From Lysobacter sp036697405 (GTDB lineage Bacteria > Pseudomonadota > Gammaproteobacteria > Xanthomonadales > Xanthomonadaceae), in NCBI RefSeq assembly GCF_036697405.1, contig NZ_JBAHWA010000019.1:5423-69422 (forward strand): a stretch of 64,000 bases of DNA, given 5' to 3'. The notes under the pieces were generated by a model, which saw nothing but the letters and a program-made list of their open reading frames with translations, had not been told where the DNA came from and did not search any database. A program made the position numbers and the translations under genes. Below are positions 52,402 through 62,691 of this stretch, piece after piece. Every line of letters begins with the position of its first letter. Positions within the stretch are counted from its first letter, which is position 1.

Positions 52402-53265
52402 TCAACGGTCCGACTTGAGGTATTGCAGGAACGGGTCGTCGCGGTCCAGCACGATCACGCTGTCGCCGTCCTTGAAGGACTGGCGGTAGGCCTCGAGGCT
52501 GCGCTGGAAGGAATAGAAGCCCGGGTCCTTGTTGGCCGCGGCCGCGTAGGTGCGCGCGGCCTGCGCGTCGCCCTCGCCGCGCAGGCGCTGGGCGTCGCGC
52601 TCGGCCTCGGCGACGATCACGGTCTTGTCGCGGTCGGCGGTGGCGCGGATCGCCTGCGACAGCTCCACGCCTTCGGCGCGCTTCTGGCTGGCGACCTGCA
52701 AACGCTGCGAACGCATGCGGTTGTAGACCGAGGCCAGCACGTTGCTGTCCTGCGGCAGGTCGATGCGCTTGATCCGGATATCGAGGATGCGCACGCCCAG
52801 GGTGGCGGCGGCGCGGTTGATGCCGACCAGCTGCTTGCCGATCACGGTGGCGCGGTCGCCCGAAACCACCTGGGTCAGGGTGCGCGAGTTGATCTCGTTG
52901 CGCAGCGAGTCCTTGATGATCGGCGCCAGGCGCTCGGCCGCGGTCTTCTCGTCGCCGCCGGTGGCCTGGTAGAAACGGCTGAGGTTTTCGATCTGACCGA
53001 CCGCGAAGAAGTCGACGCTGACGTCGAGCTTGTCGGCGGTCAGGTAGCGCTCGGGGTCGGCGGTCAGCACCTGCAGGCGGCGGTCGAACACCGACGCGTT
53101 CTCGATCAGCGGCCACTTGAAGTGCAGACCGGGGCCGATGTCGCGGCGCACGATGGTGCCCAGGCGGAACACGATCGCGCCATGGCCTTCGCTGACCACG
53201 AACATCGACCCCATCAGCGCCAGCAGCGCGGCCACGATCACGGCGATCCAGGCGGAGAATTTCAT
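52402..53265 (-). CDS. hflC: FtsH-modulating SPFH protein HflC
   Basis: A 287-residue SPFH-domain protein with an N-terminal membrane anchor (WIAVIVAALLALMGSMFVV) and most of the chain in the periplasm. The SPFH domain starts at EGHGAIVFRLGTI, with IGPGLHFKWPLIENASVFDRR. A long helix region (about 190-250; RMRSQRLQVASQKRAEGVEL) packs with HflK. HflK and HflC form a large cage around FtsH hexamers in the membrane and limit access of membrane substrates. ftsH is in the same window at 59678. The start overlaps the hflK stop (ATGA). Confidence 0.96.
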   Translation of the reverse strand: MKFSAWIAVIVAALLALMGSMFVVSEGHGAIVFRLGTIVRRDIGPGLHFKWPLIENASVFDRRLQVLTADPERYLTADKLDVSVDFFAVGQIENLSRFYQATGGDEKTAAERLAPIIKDSLRNEINSRTLTQVVSGDRATVIGKQLVGINRAAATLGVRILDIRIKRIDLPQDSNVLASVYNRMRSQRLQVASQKRAEGVELSQAIRATADRDKTVIVAEAERDAQRLRGEGDAQAARTYAAAANKDPGFYSFQRSLEAYRQSFKDGDSVIVLDRDDPFLQYLKSDR

Positions 53266-54392
53266 TGTGCGGGCTCCTCGCGGCCATCCGGGCGCTTGCT
53301 GCGGGCCGGGCGCGACATGGTTTCGTTACCCGGATCGGACGAAGGCGTCGCGATCGTGGGCGCCAGCATTTCCGGCGTCAGCAACGGGGCCGAGGCGCCG
53401 CTACGGCGCTCCGGCAGGGGCACGTAGAGCATCTGGCGCGAATCGCCGCCGACGATCTTGCGGTTGTCGCCCATCACCTGCTGCACGGTCTCCAGCCACA
53501 GCCGCTTGCGGGTGACTTCCGGCGCGGACTTGTACTGCTCGACCAGCAGCGAGAAGCGATCCGCGTCGCCTTGCGAGCGCGCGATCACCGCGGTCTTGTA
53601 GCCCTCGGCCTCGGTACGCACCTGCGCGGCCTGGCCGCGCGCTTCCGGCACCACCTTCTTGGCGTAGGCCTCGGCCTGGTTGATCGAGGTGGCCTTGTCG
53701 GCGTCGGCGCGCTGGGCCTCGTCGAAGGCGTCCTTGACCTCGTCCGGCGGGCGCGCGTTGGGCAGGTTGAGCTCGGTCAGGGTCAGGCCGGTGCGGTAGG
53801 CGCGCAGCGATTCCTGCAGGCGCGCGCGCACCAGGGTGGTCAGGGCGCCGCGCGCGCTGAGCACGGTGTCCAGATCGGAGCGGCCGATCTGCTCGCGCAG
53901 CACGCTCTGCGCCGCCTGGCGCAGCACGTCGGCGGATTCGCGCGAACCGAACAGGTACTGCTCCGGATCGCCGATGCGGTACTGGACGTTGATCTCGACG
54001 TTGACCATGTTGCCGTCGCGGGTCAGCACCGGCACGGTCTCGGTGTAGGCGTTGCTCTGGGTGGCGTTGACCTTGGTCACCCGCTCGATCGGCCACGGCG
54101 CCTTGAAATGCGGGCCGGGCTGCAGGATGCGCGAGAAGTGGCCGAAACGCAGGACCACGCCGCGCTCCTGCTCGGTCACCAGCACGAAGCAGTTGAACAC
54201 CAGCCACAGACCCAGGATCGCGGCGACCCAGCGCAGGATGCCGCCCCCACCTATGCCGCCACCGCCGAACAGGCCGCGCAACGGGTCGAGCAAGGCATCC
54301 AGGCCGCGGCCGTCGGACTTGCGTTGCCGCGGCGGGCGACCGTTGGGGTCGGATCCGCCGGAATTGTCACTGCCAGGGGTGTTCCAGGCCAT
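53262..54392 (-). CDS. hflK: FtsH-modulating SPFH protein HflK
   Basis: A 376-residue partner of HflC. A Gly-rich cytoplasmic N-terminus (about 1-50, GLFGGGGIGGGG) precedes the membrane segment WVAAILGLWLVFNCFVLV, then the SPFH domain (EQERGVVLRFGHFSRILQPG, APWPIERVTKV). A helical region with EAQRADADKATSINQAEAYA follows and a variable Pro-rich tail ends the chain. ATG 54392 is preferred over the ATG 24 bases upstream because it follows GGAG and matches the family start MAWN. Co-translated with hflC. Confidence 0.95.
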   Translation of the reverse strand: MAWNTPGSDNSGGSDPNGRPPRQRKSDGRGLDALLDPLRGLFGGGGIGGGGILRWVAAILGLWLVFNCFVLVTEQERGVVLRFGHFSRILQPGPHFKAPWPIERVTKVNATQSNAYTETVPVLTRDGNMVNVEINVQYRIGDPEQYLFGSRESADVLRQAAQSVLREQIGRSDLDTVLSARGALTTLVRARLQESLRAYRTGLTLTELNLPNARPPDEVKDAFDEAQRADADKATSINQAEAYAKKVVPEARGQAAQVRTEAEGYKTAVIARSQGDADRFSLLVEQYKSAPEVTRKRLWLETVQQVMGDNRKIVGGDSRQMLYVPLPERRSGASAPLLTPEMLAPTIATPSSDPGNETMSRPARSKRPDGREEPAQ

Positions 54393-54466
54393 GCCTGCTC
54401 CAAAGAGGGAAAGCACCCGTGTTCAGCTGACGGGTCGGTTGATTCTAGGTGGGGGGGCTGGCCGCC

Positions 54467-55774
54467 TCAAGCAAGGTCTTCCGGCTCGGCCACCGATTCC
54501 AGCAAGGCGCGCAGCGGTTCGCCGTGCGGTTGGGCGAACAGGCGCTGGGCGTCGGCGATGGCCAGATCGACCTGCAACTCCCAGCCGTGCTCGTCGGCGC
54601 GCTCGGCGCGCACCGCGCCCAGCTCGTGCAGGCGGGCGCGCAGGCGCGCGCCCTGCGACGGCACCCGCAGCGGGCCGGCGACATGGCGCAGCTCCAGGGC
54701 CTCGCCCAGCACCGCGCGCAGCAGATCCAGCCCGCGGCTCTCGCGCGCCGACAGCCAGACCCGGGTATGGCCCTCGCCCGGACGGTCGATGCGCGGCTGC
54801 GCGCCTTCGAGGCGGTCGATCTTGTTGAACACCAGCACCTGCGGCAGGTCGCCGGCGCCGATCTCCTGCAGCACCGCGTCGACCTGGGCCACGCGCTCGT
54901 CGCGCAGCGGGTCGGCGGCGTCGATCACGTGCAGCAGCAGGTCGGCTTCGCGCGCCTCCGACAGCGTCGAGCGGAACGCGGCCACCAGATCGTGCGGCAG
55001 GTCGCGCACGAAACCGACCGTATCGGCCAGCACCGCCGCGCCGCCGGACAGCTCGATCCGGCGCACGGTCGGGTCCAGGGTCGCGAACAATTGGTCGGCC
55101 GCGTAGGCCTCGGCGCCGGTCATGGCATTGAACAGGGTCGACTTGCCGGCGTTGGTATAGCCGACCAAAGCCACGCGCGGCAGCTCGCTGCGCACGCGCG
55201 CGCGGCGCATCTGGGTGCGTTGCACCTCGACCTTGTCGAGGCGCTTTTGCAACTGCTCCAGGCGCTTTTGCAGCAGGCGGCGGTCGGTTTCCAGCTGGGT
55301 TTCGCCGGGGCCGCGCAGGCCGATCGAGCCGCCGCGCTGGCGCTCCAGGTGGGTCCAGCCGCGCACCAGGCGCGTGGCCATGTGCTTGAGCTGGGCCAGC
55401 TCGACCTGCAGCTTGCCCTCGGCGCTTTGCGCGCGCTGCGAGAAGATGTCCAGGATCAGGCCGGTGCGGTCGACCACGCGCCGTTCCAGCGCGCGCTCGA
55501 GGTTGCGCTCCTGGCCGGGCGACAGCGGGTGGTTGACCAGGATCAGGTCGGCGCCGGTGGCGTCGGCCGCGGCCTTGACCTCGGCCAGCTTGCCGCTGCC
55601 GATCAGCATGGCCGCATTGGGGCGGTCGATGCGCGCGGTCAGTACCGCGGCCACGGTGGCGCCGGCCGATTTGGCCAGGTCGGCGAATTCTTCCAGCAGG
55701 CCCTCGTCCGGCGGACCGCCGGCGTGGGGCTGGATCAGTAAGGCGTGTTCGCCTTTGCGGGAGCGTTCAAACAT
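54467..55774 (-). CDS. hflX: Ribosome-splitting GTPase HflX
   Basis: A 435-residue GTPase that binds the large ribosomal subunit and splits stalled ribosomes under stress. The N-terminal HflX domain has NHPLSPGQERNLERAL and DRTGLILDIFSQRAQSAEGK. A coiled linker GGSIGLRGPGETQLETDRR follows. The G domain has Walker A VGYTNAGKSTLFNAM near residue 206, ATLDPTVRRIEL (switch I), DTVGFVRDLP (switch II) and NKID (base recognition). Length and order are typical. It lies about 95 bases behind hfq in the hfq-hflX-hflK-hflC series. Confidence 0.97.
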   Translation of the reverse strand: MFERSRKGEHALLIQPHAGGPPDEGLLEEFADLAKSAGATVAAVLTARIDRPNAAMLIGSGKLAEVKAAADATGADLILVNHPLSPGQERNLERALERRVVDRTGLILDIFSQRAQSAEGKLQVELAQLKHMATRLVRGWTHLERQRGGSIGLRGPGETQLETDRRLLQKRLEQLQKRLDKVEVQRTQMRRARVRSELPRVALVGYTNAGKSTLFNAMTGAEAYAADQLFATLDPTVRRIELSGGAAVLADTVGFVRDLPHDLVAAFRSTLSEAREADLLLHVIDAADPLRDERVAQVDAVLQEIGAGDLPQVLVFNKIDRLEGAQPRIDRPGEGHTRVWLSARESRGLDLLRAVLGEALELRHVAGPLRVPSQGARLRARLHELGAVRAERADEHGWELQVDLAIADAQRLFAQPHGEPLRALLESVAEPEDLA

Positions 55775-55870
55775 CGAGTGTGCAAGATGGGGAGGAAAAC
55801 CGGGAATGCAAGCGCGGCGGGACGCGCCGGCCCCGCCATCGTCTCATCCCTGCCCGCCCGGGCCCCGCAT

Positions 55871-56149
55871 TCACTCGTTCTCGTCGTCGCCCTCGGCACC
55901 GCCGCCCTCGCTGGACTGCACGTAGCCGCCGCCGGGACCGACGCGGACGTTGCGCGCGGGGACCACGGTCGAGATCGCGTGCTTGTAGACCATCTGGCTC
56001 ACGGTGTTGCGCAGCAGGACCACGAACTGGTCGAAGGATTCGATCGTGCCCTGCAGCTTGATGCCGTTGACCAGGTAGACCGAGACCGGCACGCGTTCGC
56101 GCCGCAGCGCGTTCAGGAAAGGATCCTGTAAGGATTGCCCCTTGGACAT
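55871..56149 (-). CDS. hfq: RNA chaperone Hfq
   Basis: A 92-residue Sm-like hexamer subunit that pairs small RNAs with mRNAs. Sm1 is VSVYLVNGIKLQGTIESFDQ with Gln8 and Asp9 type residues in GQSLQDPFLN; Sm2 has MVYKHAISTVVP. The C-terminal tail (VRVGPGGGYVQSSEGG and an acidic end) is short and negatively charged, as in related xanthomonads. A GGGGA lies about 9 bases before ATG 56149. It lies about 140 bases behind miaA. Confidence 0.98.
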   Translation of the reverse strand: MSKGQSLQDPFLNALRRERVPVSVYLVNGIKLQGTIESFDQFVVLLRNTVSQMVYKHAISTVVPARNVRVGPGGGYVQSSEGGGAEGDDENE

Positions 56150-56289
56150 CAGTAGTTCCCCAGCTTTCTAGTTATAAGGTTCGGTGCCAAAGACGGCCCG
56201 GACATCCCGTAGGCCGCGTCGCCGGTAGCTCCCCACAGCGGTGACCGGCCGATGGTAACGCAACTGGCCGTTGCGGATACGGGCCGAAC

Positions 56290-57279
56290 TCAGGCTTTGC
56301 GATGCGCGTGCCGGGATCCGCCGATGAACAGCGCCGCGGCCTCGGCCAGGGCCCGCGCGTCCCGGGCCGGGTCGAACCAGCGGGCGTCCAGCTCGCCGCG
56401 CAGCCAGGTCAGCTGGCGCTTGGCGAGCTGGCGGGTGGCGTAGATGCCGCGGTCGCGGAAGTCCGCCGCGGCCTCGGCGCCGCCCCCACCGTCCAGGTAT
56501 TCCCAGGCCTGGCGATAGCCGACCGCGCGCAAGGCCGGCAAGTCCAACGGGCGTGGATGCGCCTGCAATTCCGGCAAGGCGCGCAAAGCCCGGACCTCGT
56601 CCAGGAAACCGGCCTCCAGCATGGCGTCGAAGCGCTGGGCGATGCGCGCATGCAGCACGGCCCGGTCGGCCGGCGCCAGGACCAGCTTCAGCACCCGGTA
56701 CGGCAGGCGCGGCGCGCCGGCGGCTTCGCGCCGCCAGGCGCTGATGCCGCGTCCGGTCAGGCGCTGGACCTCGAGCGCGCGCTGGATGCGCTGGGCGTCG
56801 GTGGCGTGGATGCGCGCCGCCGCCTCCGGGTCCAGCGCGGCCAGCTCGGCGTGCAGTGCCGCCCAGCCGCGCTCGCCGGCCTCGGCCGCGAGCTGGGCGC
56901 GCACCGCCGGGTCGGCCTCCGGCATCGGCGCCAGGCCATGCAGCAGGGCGTGGAAGTACAGCCCGGTGCCGCCGGCCAGGATCGGCAGGCGCCCGCGCGC
57001 GGCGATGTCGTCCAGGGCGCGGCGGGCGTCGGCGGCGAACTCGGCGGCCGAGTACGGCTGCCAGGGCTGGCGCAGGTCGATCAGGCGGTGCGGCACCCGC
57101 GCCTGTTCCTCGGCGCTGGGTTTGGCCGCGCCGATGTCCAGGCCGCGGTAGACCAGGGCCGAGTCGACGCTGACGATCTCGCCGTCGTAGCGCTGCGCCC
57201 AGTCCAGGGCGAGCGCGGTCTTGCCCGAGGCGGTCGGGCCCATCAGGGCGATCGCGAGCGGGCGCGGGTCGGCGGACAT
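56290..57279 (-). CDS. miaA: tRNA dimethylallyltransferase MiaA
   Basis: A 329-residue enzyme that adds a dimethylallyl group to A37 of tRNAs reading UNN codons. P-loop IALMGPTASGKTALALDWAQ lies near residue 12, and VDSALVYRGLDIGAAKPS, LAGGTGLYFHALLHGL, ATDAQRIQRALEV and YATRQLAKRQLTWLRG are the family blocks. ATG 57279 is just before the P-loop segment. The frame stays open for another 790 bases upstream, through a repeat region, but that part has no family homology. First gene of the miaA-hfq-hflX-hflK-hflC series. Confidence 0.97.
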   Translation of the reverse strand: MSADPRPLAIALMGPTASGKTALALDWAQRYDGEIVSVDSALVYRGLDIGAAKPSAEEQARVPHRLIDLRQPWQPYSAAEFAADARRALDDIAARGRLPILAGGTGLYFHALLHGLAPMPEADPAVRAQLAAEAGERGWAALHAELAALDPEAAARIHATDAQRIQRALEVQRLTGRGISAWRREAAGAPRLPYRVLKLVLAPADRAVLHARIAQRFDAMLEAGFLDEVRALRALPELQAHPRPLDLPALRAVGYRQAWEYLDGGGGAEAAADFRDRGIYATRQLAKRQLTWLRGELDARWFDPARDARALAEAAALFIGGSRHAHRKA

Positions 57280-57362
57280 GCGGAGGATGCGGTTCCGGTA
57301 CGGAGGCGAGCGCGCAGCCTCGCACAGCCGCGCACGCCGCGAAAGCGCGCGGCACCGATGCG

Positions 57363-58066
57363 GTTTCCACAAAGCTTGTGGGCAAGCGCTGGGGCAAGCC
57401 TGTTGATAAGCCGCTGCGGCGCAGGCGCAGCAAGGGCCGCGCGCAGTTCGGTCAAATTTTCGCCAGTGCCCGCGCGCTATCCACAAAGCCTGTGGACAAA
57501 CCTGCGGACAGTATCGGGACGAACCTGCTGAGAGCCAGGCGCAGCAAGGAGCGCAAGAGGCATGGCGAAAAAATGACCAACGAAATCGCTTGACTTGCAC
57601 GGGCGATCGCTTCCGCGGCGAACCGCGCGCGCGGCGCCCGGATGCGGAACGAATGCGTTCGGATTCGTCAATATGCAATCGCAGCCGTTGCATGCTGCAA
57701 CGCAATACGGCGGAGCCATCGCGACTAATCCACACCGCCTGTGGACAAGCCTGCGGACAGTCCTGCGTGAAGCCCGCGCAGAGCCAAGCGCAGCAAGGCC
57801 CGCAAGGATTATGGCGAAAAAATGGCCAGCGAAAATGTTTGACAGGAAAACGCTTTTCGGCATGCCGCGCGAGCACGTCCGCGAGCTGCATGCATGACCA
57901 GTTTCGCCATCGCGTCAAGCTTGAATTTCGATCTACGATGCGCTTGCGCGCATGGCCTGCGCGTCTATCCACATTGCCTGTGGACAAGCCTGCGGACAGT
58001 TGCGTGATGGACCTCGCCCAGGCCAGATGGCGCAAGGCACGCAGCAAGTTTGGCGACAAATTCGCC
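57363..58066. repeat. Four-unit repeat array with paired DnaA-box-like motifs
   Basis: Four units start at 57363, 57477, 57726 and 57965. Each begins with a TATCCACA-like nonamer, then after 5 to 6 bases its inverted partner TGTGGACAA, then CCTGCGGACAG one helical turn on (units 2-4). In every unit a second block, GGCGAAAAAATG-like (57450, 57564, 57813, 58052), follows exactly 87 bases after the unit start. GCGCAGCAAGG lies between. Best nonamers are CTATCCACA (57477 and 57965), TAATCCACA (57726), TTGTCCACA (reverse; units 2-4): one mismatch each to TTATNCACA. Unit 1 is the most diverged. The array lies in the gap between miaA and folP. Confidence 0.85.
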
Positions 58067-58316
58067 ATCCGCGCGTACGGCCGGCATCGCCGGATGCCGT
58101 TCGCGCACGAAGACGCGTTCGCGGCGACGAAACGCGATGCGCGCAGTTCGGATCGGATGCGATCGCAAAAAAATATCGCGCGGCGCGCGCGGCGGATCGC
58201 GAGCCGTGCGCTGGCCGCGCGGCGACGCGTTTACGCCAGATACGGCACGACGGCGCAGCCGCGCGCGGCAACGCGGCAATGAAGGACGCGCGCGGGCGGC
58301 GATCGCAGACCGGGAC
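58067..58316. other. Remainder of the miaA-folP gap
   Basis: About 250 bases with a short A-run (CAAAAAAATATCGCG near 58165) inside otherwise very GC-rich, GCG-repeating sequence (GGCGCGCGCGGCGG). No gene, hairpin with T-run or further copy of the adjacent repeat unit is visible. Confidence 0.4.
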
Positions 58317-59216
58317 TTATTCGTCGTCCGGCCACTTCGGCATCGACGGCGCGGCTGCGCGCCGCGGCATCGCCTGCACCGCGACCGCCTCCCACACCTT
58401 GAGCGCGTCCACGGTCGCGGCGACGTCGTGCACGCGCAGCAAGCGCGCGCCGCGCTGGGCCGCGATCAGGTGCGCGGCGACCGAGCCGTGCACGCGCTCG
58501 CTCGCGTCTTCGCGGCCGGTGAGCTCGCCGATGCTCTTCTTGCGCGACAGGCCGGCCAGCACCGGCACGCCGAGTTCGGCGTAACGCTCCAGCTGCGCCA
58601 GCAAGATCAGGTTGTGCGCCAGGGTCTTGCCGAAGCCGAAGCCGGGATCGACCACGATGCGCTTCTTGGCAATGCCGGCCATTTCGGCGGCGAAGATCCG
58701 CTCGGCCAGGAAACGATGCACCTCGGCGACGACGTCGTCGTACTGCGGCGCGGCCTGCATGCTGCGCGGCTCGCCCTGCATGTGCATCAGCACCACCGGC
58801 ACGCCGAGCGCGGCGGCGGCCTCCAGCGCGCCCTCGCGGCGCAGCGCATAGACGTCGTTGATCAGGCCCGCGCCGGCCTCCACCGCCGCGCGCATGACCT
58901 CGGGCTTGGAGGTGTCGACGCTGATCGGCAGGCGCGTCTGGCGCGCCAGGCGTTCGATCACCGGCACCACCCGGCGCAGTTCCTCCTCGACCGGCACCTC
59001 CTCGGCGCCGGGCCGGGTGGACTCGCCGCCGATGTCGAGCACGTCGGCGCCCTCCTCCGCCAGCCGCAAGCCGTGCGCAACCGCGGCCTCCGGTTCGTCG
59101 TGGGCGCCGCCGTCGGAAAAAGAATCCGGGGTGACGTTGACGATGCCCATCACGCGCGGGCGGTCGAGCTTGAGCGCGCGGCCGTTGCAGTCCAGGGTCG
59201 GGGCGAGGTCGAACAT
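58317..59216 (-). CDS. folP: Dihydropteroate synthase
   Basis: A 299-residue folate enzyme that joins 4-aminobenzoate to hydroxymethyl-dihydropterin diphosphate; the sulfonamide target. Loop 1 VMGIVNVTPDSFSDGG lies near residue 22, loop 2 LDIGGESTRPGAEEVP near 60, and ISVDTSKPEVMRAA, LINDVYALR, VVDPGFGFGKT and GLSRKKSIGELTGR follow in order, all intact. ATG 59216 opens the conserved part. ftsH lies directly upstream in the same direction, across a REP-rich gap, the classical neighbour arrangement. Confidence 0.97.
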   Translation of the reverse strand: MFDLAPTLDCNGRALKLDRPRVMGIVNVTPDSFSDGGAHDEPEAAVAHGLRLAEEGADVLDIGGESTRPGAEEVPVEEELRRVVPVIERLARQTRLPISVDTSKPEVMRAAVEAGAGLINDVYALRREGALEAAAALGVPVVLMHMQGEPRSMQAAPQYDDVVAEVHRFLAERIFAAEMAGIAKKRIVVDPGFGFGKTLAHNLILLAQLERYAELGVPVLAGLSRKKSIGELTGREDASERVHGSVAAHLIAAQRGARLLRVHDVAATVDALKVWEAVAVQAMPRRAAAPSMPKWPDDE

Positions 59217-59336
59217 GGGGGTCTCGTGCTGGCGTCGGGGCGAACGGCATGCTACCGCGCGCGGCGGCGGGGATGGGTTCGCGCGCCGGCGCGCTGCTGG
59301 CCGATGCCGCCCCCCCTCTTGCGGCATCGCCCGCAA

Positions 59337-59593
59337 GCGGGTTTCGCGATCGCGGCTCACGCCGCTCCCACATAGAGCCCGCAGGACTCAGATGCCGGTA
59401 CACCGATGGCCGATGCCTCACCCTGGAAGCGGCGTCGGCCGCAGGCGGGTTTCGCGATCGCGGCTCACGCCGCTCCCACATAGAGCTCACAGGACGCAGG
59501 CATGCGGGCATGCGGGCATGCGGGCATGCGGGCATGCGGGCATGCGGGATGATCCGGGCGCGCCGCTTCCTGTGGGAGCGGCGTGAGCCGCGA
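59337..59593. repeat. Cluster of three REP-like elements between ftsH and folP
   Basis: Two identical 42-base copies in the same direction, 59337-59378 and 59445-59486 (core CGCGGCTCACGCCGCTCCCA), stand 108 bases apart. A third copy is inverted at 59569-59593 (TGTGGGAGCGGCGTGAGCCG), so copies two and three can pair. They belong to the same family as the palindrome at 5512-5586. They account for much of the 460-base gap. Confidence 0.88.
59499..59548. repeat. Octanucleotide microsatellite (GGCATGCG)6
   Basis: Six perfect copies of GGCATGCG run from 59499 to 59546, followed by GG, inside the loop between the second and third REP elements. Each unit contains the palindrome GCATGC. The array is intergenic. 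Confidence 0.95.
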
Positions 59594-59631
59594 CGGGACC
59601 CGCGGTGCGGCGCCAGGCGCCGCAAACGAAA

Positions 59632-59654
59632 AACGCCGGGACGGGCCCGGCGTT
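59632..59654 (-). terminator. Rho-independent terminator of ftsH
   Basis: Plus-strand arms AACGCCGGG (59632-59640) and CCCGGCGTT (59646-59654) enclose a 5-base loop. On the minus strand the stem is followed by a short T-run (TTTTTCG, partly from the stem). It is 23 bases beyond the ftsH stop. Confidence 0.85.
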
Positions 59655-59677
59655 CTCGTATGCGGATCAGGTCGAAC

Positions 59678-61573
<1,896 letters not shown>

Positions 61574-61669
61574 TCAGTTCCTGCCTGCTGCCCGTGGGGG
61601 GCATGGTTGCCGCTGGCGCGTCTTTGCGCCGAGAGCGCGGGATACCGGGCCGGGCCCGGATCTCGCACC

Positions 61670-62302
61670 TTACTTAATTTGCGCCCGCTTGCCCTGTGCC
61701 AGGGCGTAGACCTCGGGCGAACGTTTGCGCGAGGCCGCGGGTTTGCGGATCGAGACCTTGGCGTAGCGACGGCGCAGTTCGCGCACGTAATCGTCGAAGC
61801 CGACTCCCTGGAACAGCTTGATCAGGAAGGCGCCGTCGACGCGCAGATGGCGGTCGGCGAAATCCATCGCCAGCTCCGACAGGTGCATCGCTCGCGGCAG
61901 GTCCACCGCATCCACACCGCTCATATTGGGGGCCATGTCCGACAGCACAAGGTCCACGGTCTGTCCGCCCAGGCTGGCCTCCAGCTGGGATAGGACGGCA
62001 TCTTCCCTGAAATCGCCATGAAGGAACTCGACTCCGGCCAGGCTGGGCATCTCCAGGATGTCCAGGGCGATGACCCGGCCCTTGGGGCCCAGGGCCTGGC
62101 GCACCCACTGCGACCAGCCGCCCGGGGCGGCGCCCAGATCGACCACCACCATGCCCGGCTTGAGCAGGCGATCGCGCTCGACCAGCTCCTCCAGCTTGTA
62201 GGCCGCGCGCGAACGCAGGCCTTCGGCCTTGGCCTTCTTCACGAAGGGGTCCGAGAAGTGTTCCTTGAGCCAGCGTTGGCTGCTTTTACTGCGGGTTGCC
62301 AT
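61670..62302 (-). CDS. rlmE: 23S rRNA 2'-O-ribose methyltransferase RlmE (RrmJ/FtsJ)
   Basis: A 210-residue SAM enzyme that methylates U2552 of 23S rRNA. The N-terminus SSQRWLKEHFSDPFVKKAK and RSRAAYKLEELVERD (K of the K-D-K-E tetrad) is typical. Motif I is VVDLGAAPGGWSQWV near residue 56, the catalytic Asp is in LVLSDMAPNMSGV near 119, Lys in FLIKLFQGVGF near 160, and Glu in RSPEVYALAQG. rlmE directly upstream of ftsH, about 95 bases apart, is the standard order. It is divergent from yhbY, again as in other proteobacteria. Confidence 0.97.
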   Translation of the reverse strand: MATRSKSSQRWLKEHFSDPFVKKAKAEGLRSRAAYKLEELVERDRLLKPGMVVVDLGAAPGGWSQWVRQALGPKGRVIALDILEMPSLAGVEFLHGDFREDAVLSQLEASLGGQTVDLVLSDMAPNMSGVDAVDLPRAMHLSELAMDFADRHLRVDGAFLIKLFQGVGFDDYVRELRRRYAKVSIRKPAASRKRSPEVYALAQGKRAQIK

Positions 62303-62371
62303 GGCGGCCGGCGGGGCTGGGGGAGGGCCATGATACCCTGACGCCCCCTCCGTCCCCCGTTGCGTGCCCGA

Positions 62372-62677
62372 ATGCCGACCCTCCTGACCTCCTCCCAGAC
62401 TCGATTCCTGCGGGGCCAGGCGCATGACCTGAAGGCGATGCTGCAGGTCGGCGGCAAGGGCATCACCGACGCCCTGGTGGCCGAGATCGACCTGGCCCTG
62501 GAACACCACGAACTGATCAAGGTCAAGGTCGCCGCCGACGACCGCGAGGTCCGCGACGCCATGATCGGCGAGCTGGCGCAGCGCACCGGCGCCGCCCTGG
62601 TCCAGCGCATCGGCCATACCGCCGTGTTCTATCGCCAGAGCAAGGACAAGCGCCAGATCGTGCTGCCGCGGGCCTGA
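62372..62677 (+). CDS. yhbY: CRS1/YhbY-domain RNA-binding protein
   Basis: A 101-residue protein of the YhbY family, linked to 50S subunit assembly. LTSSQTRFLRGQAHDLKAML opens the fold; the conserved GxxG-type loop VGGKGITDALVAEID, HELIKVKVAADDREV and a C-terminal IGHTAVFYRQSKDKRQIVLP follow. ATG 62372 matches the family start; the TTG 12 bases upstream is unlikely. It is divergent from rlmE with about 70 bases between starts. Confidence 0.95.
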   Translation: MPTLLTSSQTRFLRGQAHDLKAMLQVGGKGITDALVAEIDLALEHHELIKVKVAADDREVRDAMIGELAQRTGAALVQRIGHTAVFYRQSKDKRQIVLPRA

Positions 62678-62691
62678 ACGGCCTGAACGGC

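Noticed and set aside
57363..58066. The chromosomal replication origin itself
   Set aside because: dnaA, dnaN, rpmH and other usual oriC neighbours are absent and no long AT-rich unwinding region is seen; a secondary DnaA-binding site remains possible.
57280..58068. N-terminal extension of MiaA by more than 260 residues
   Set aside because: The extension consists of translated repeat units and lies before the conserved MiaA start; kept only as an alternative in the findings.
59499..59548. CRISPR or coding repeat in (GGCATGCG)6
   Set aside because: Octamers follow each other without spacers and lie outside any supported gene.
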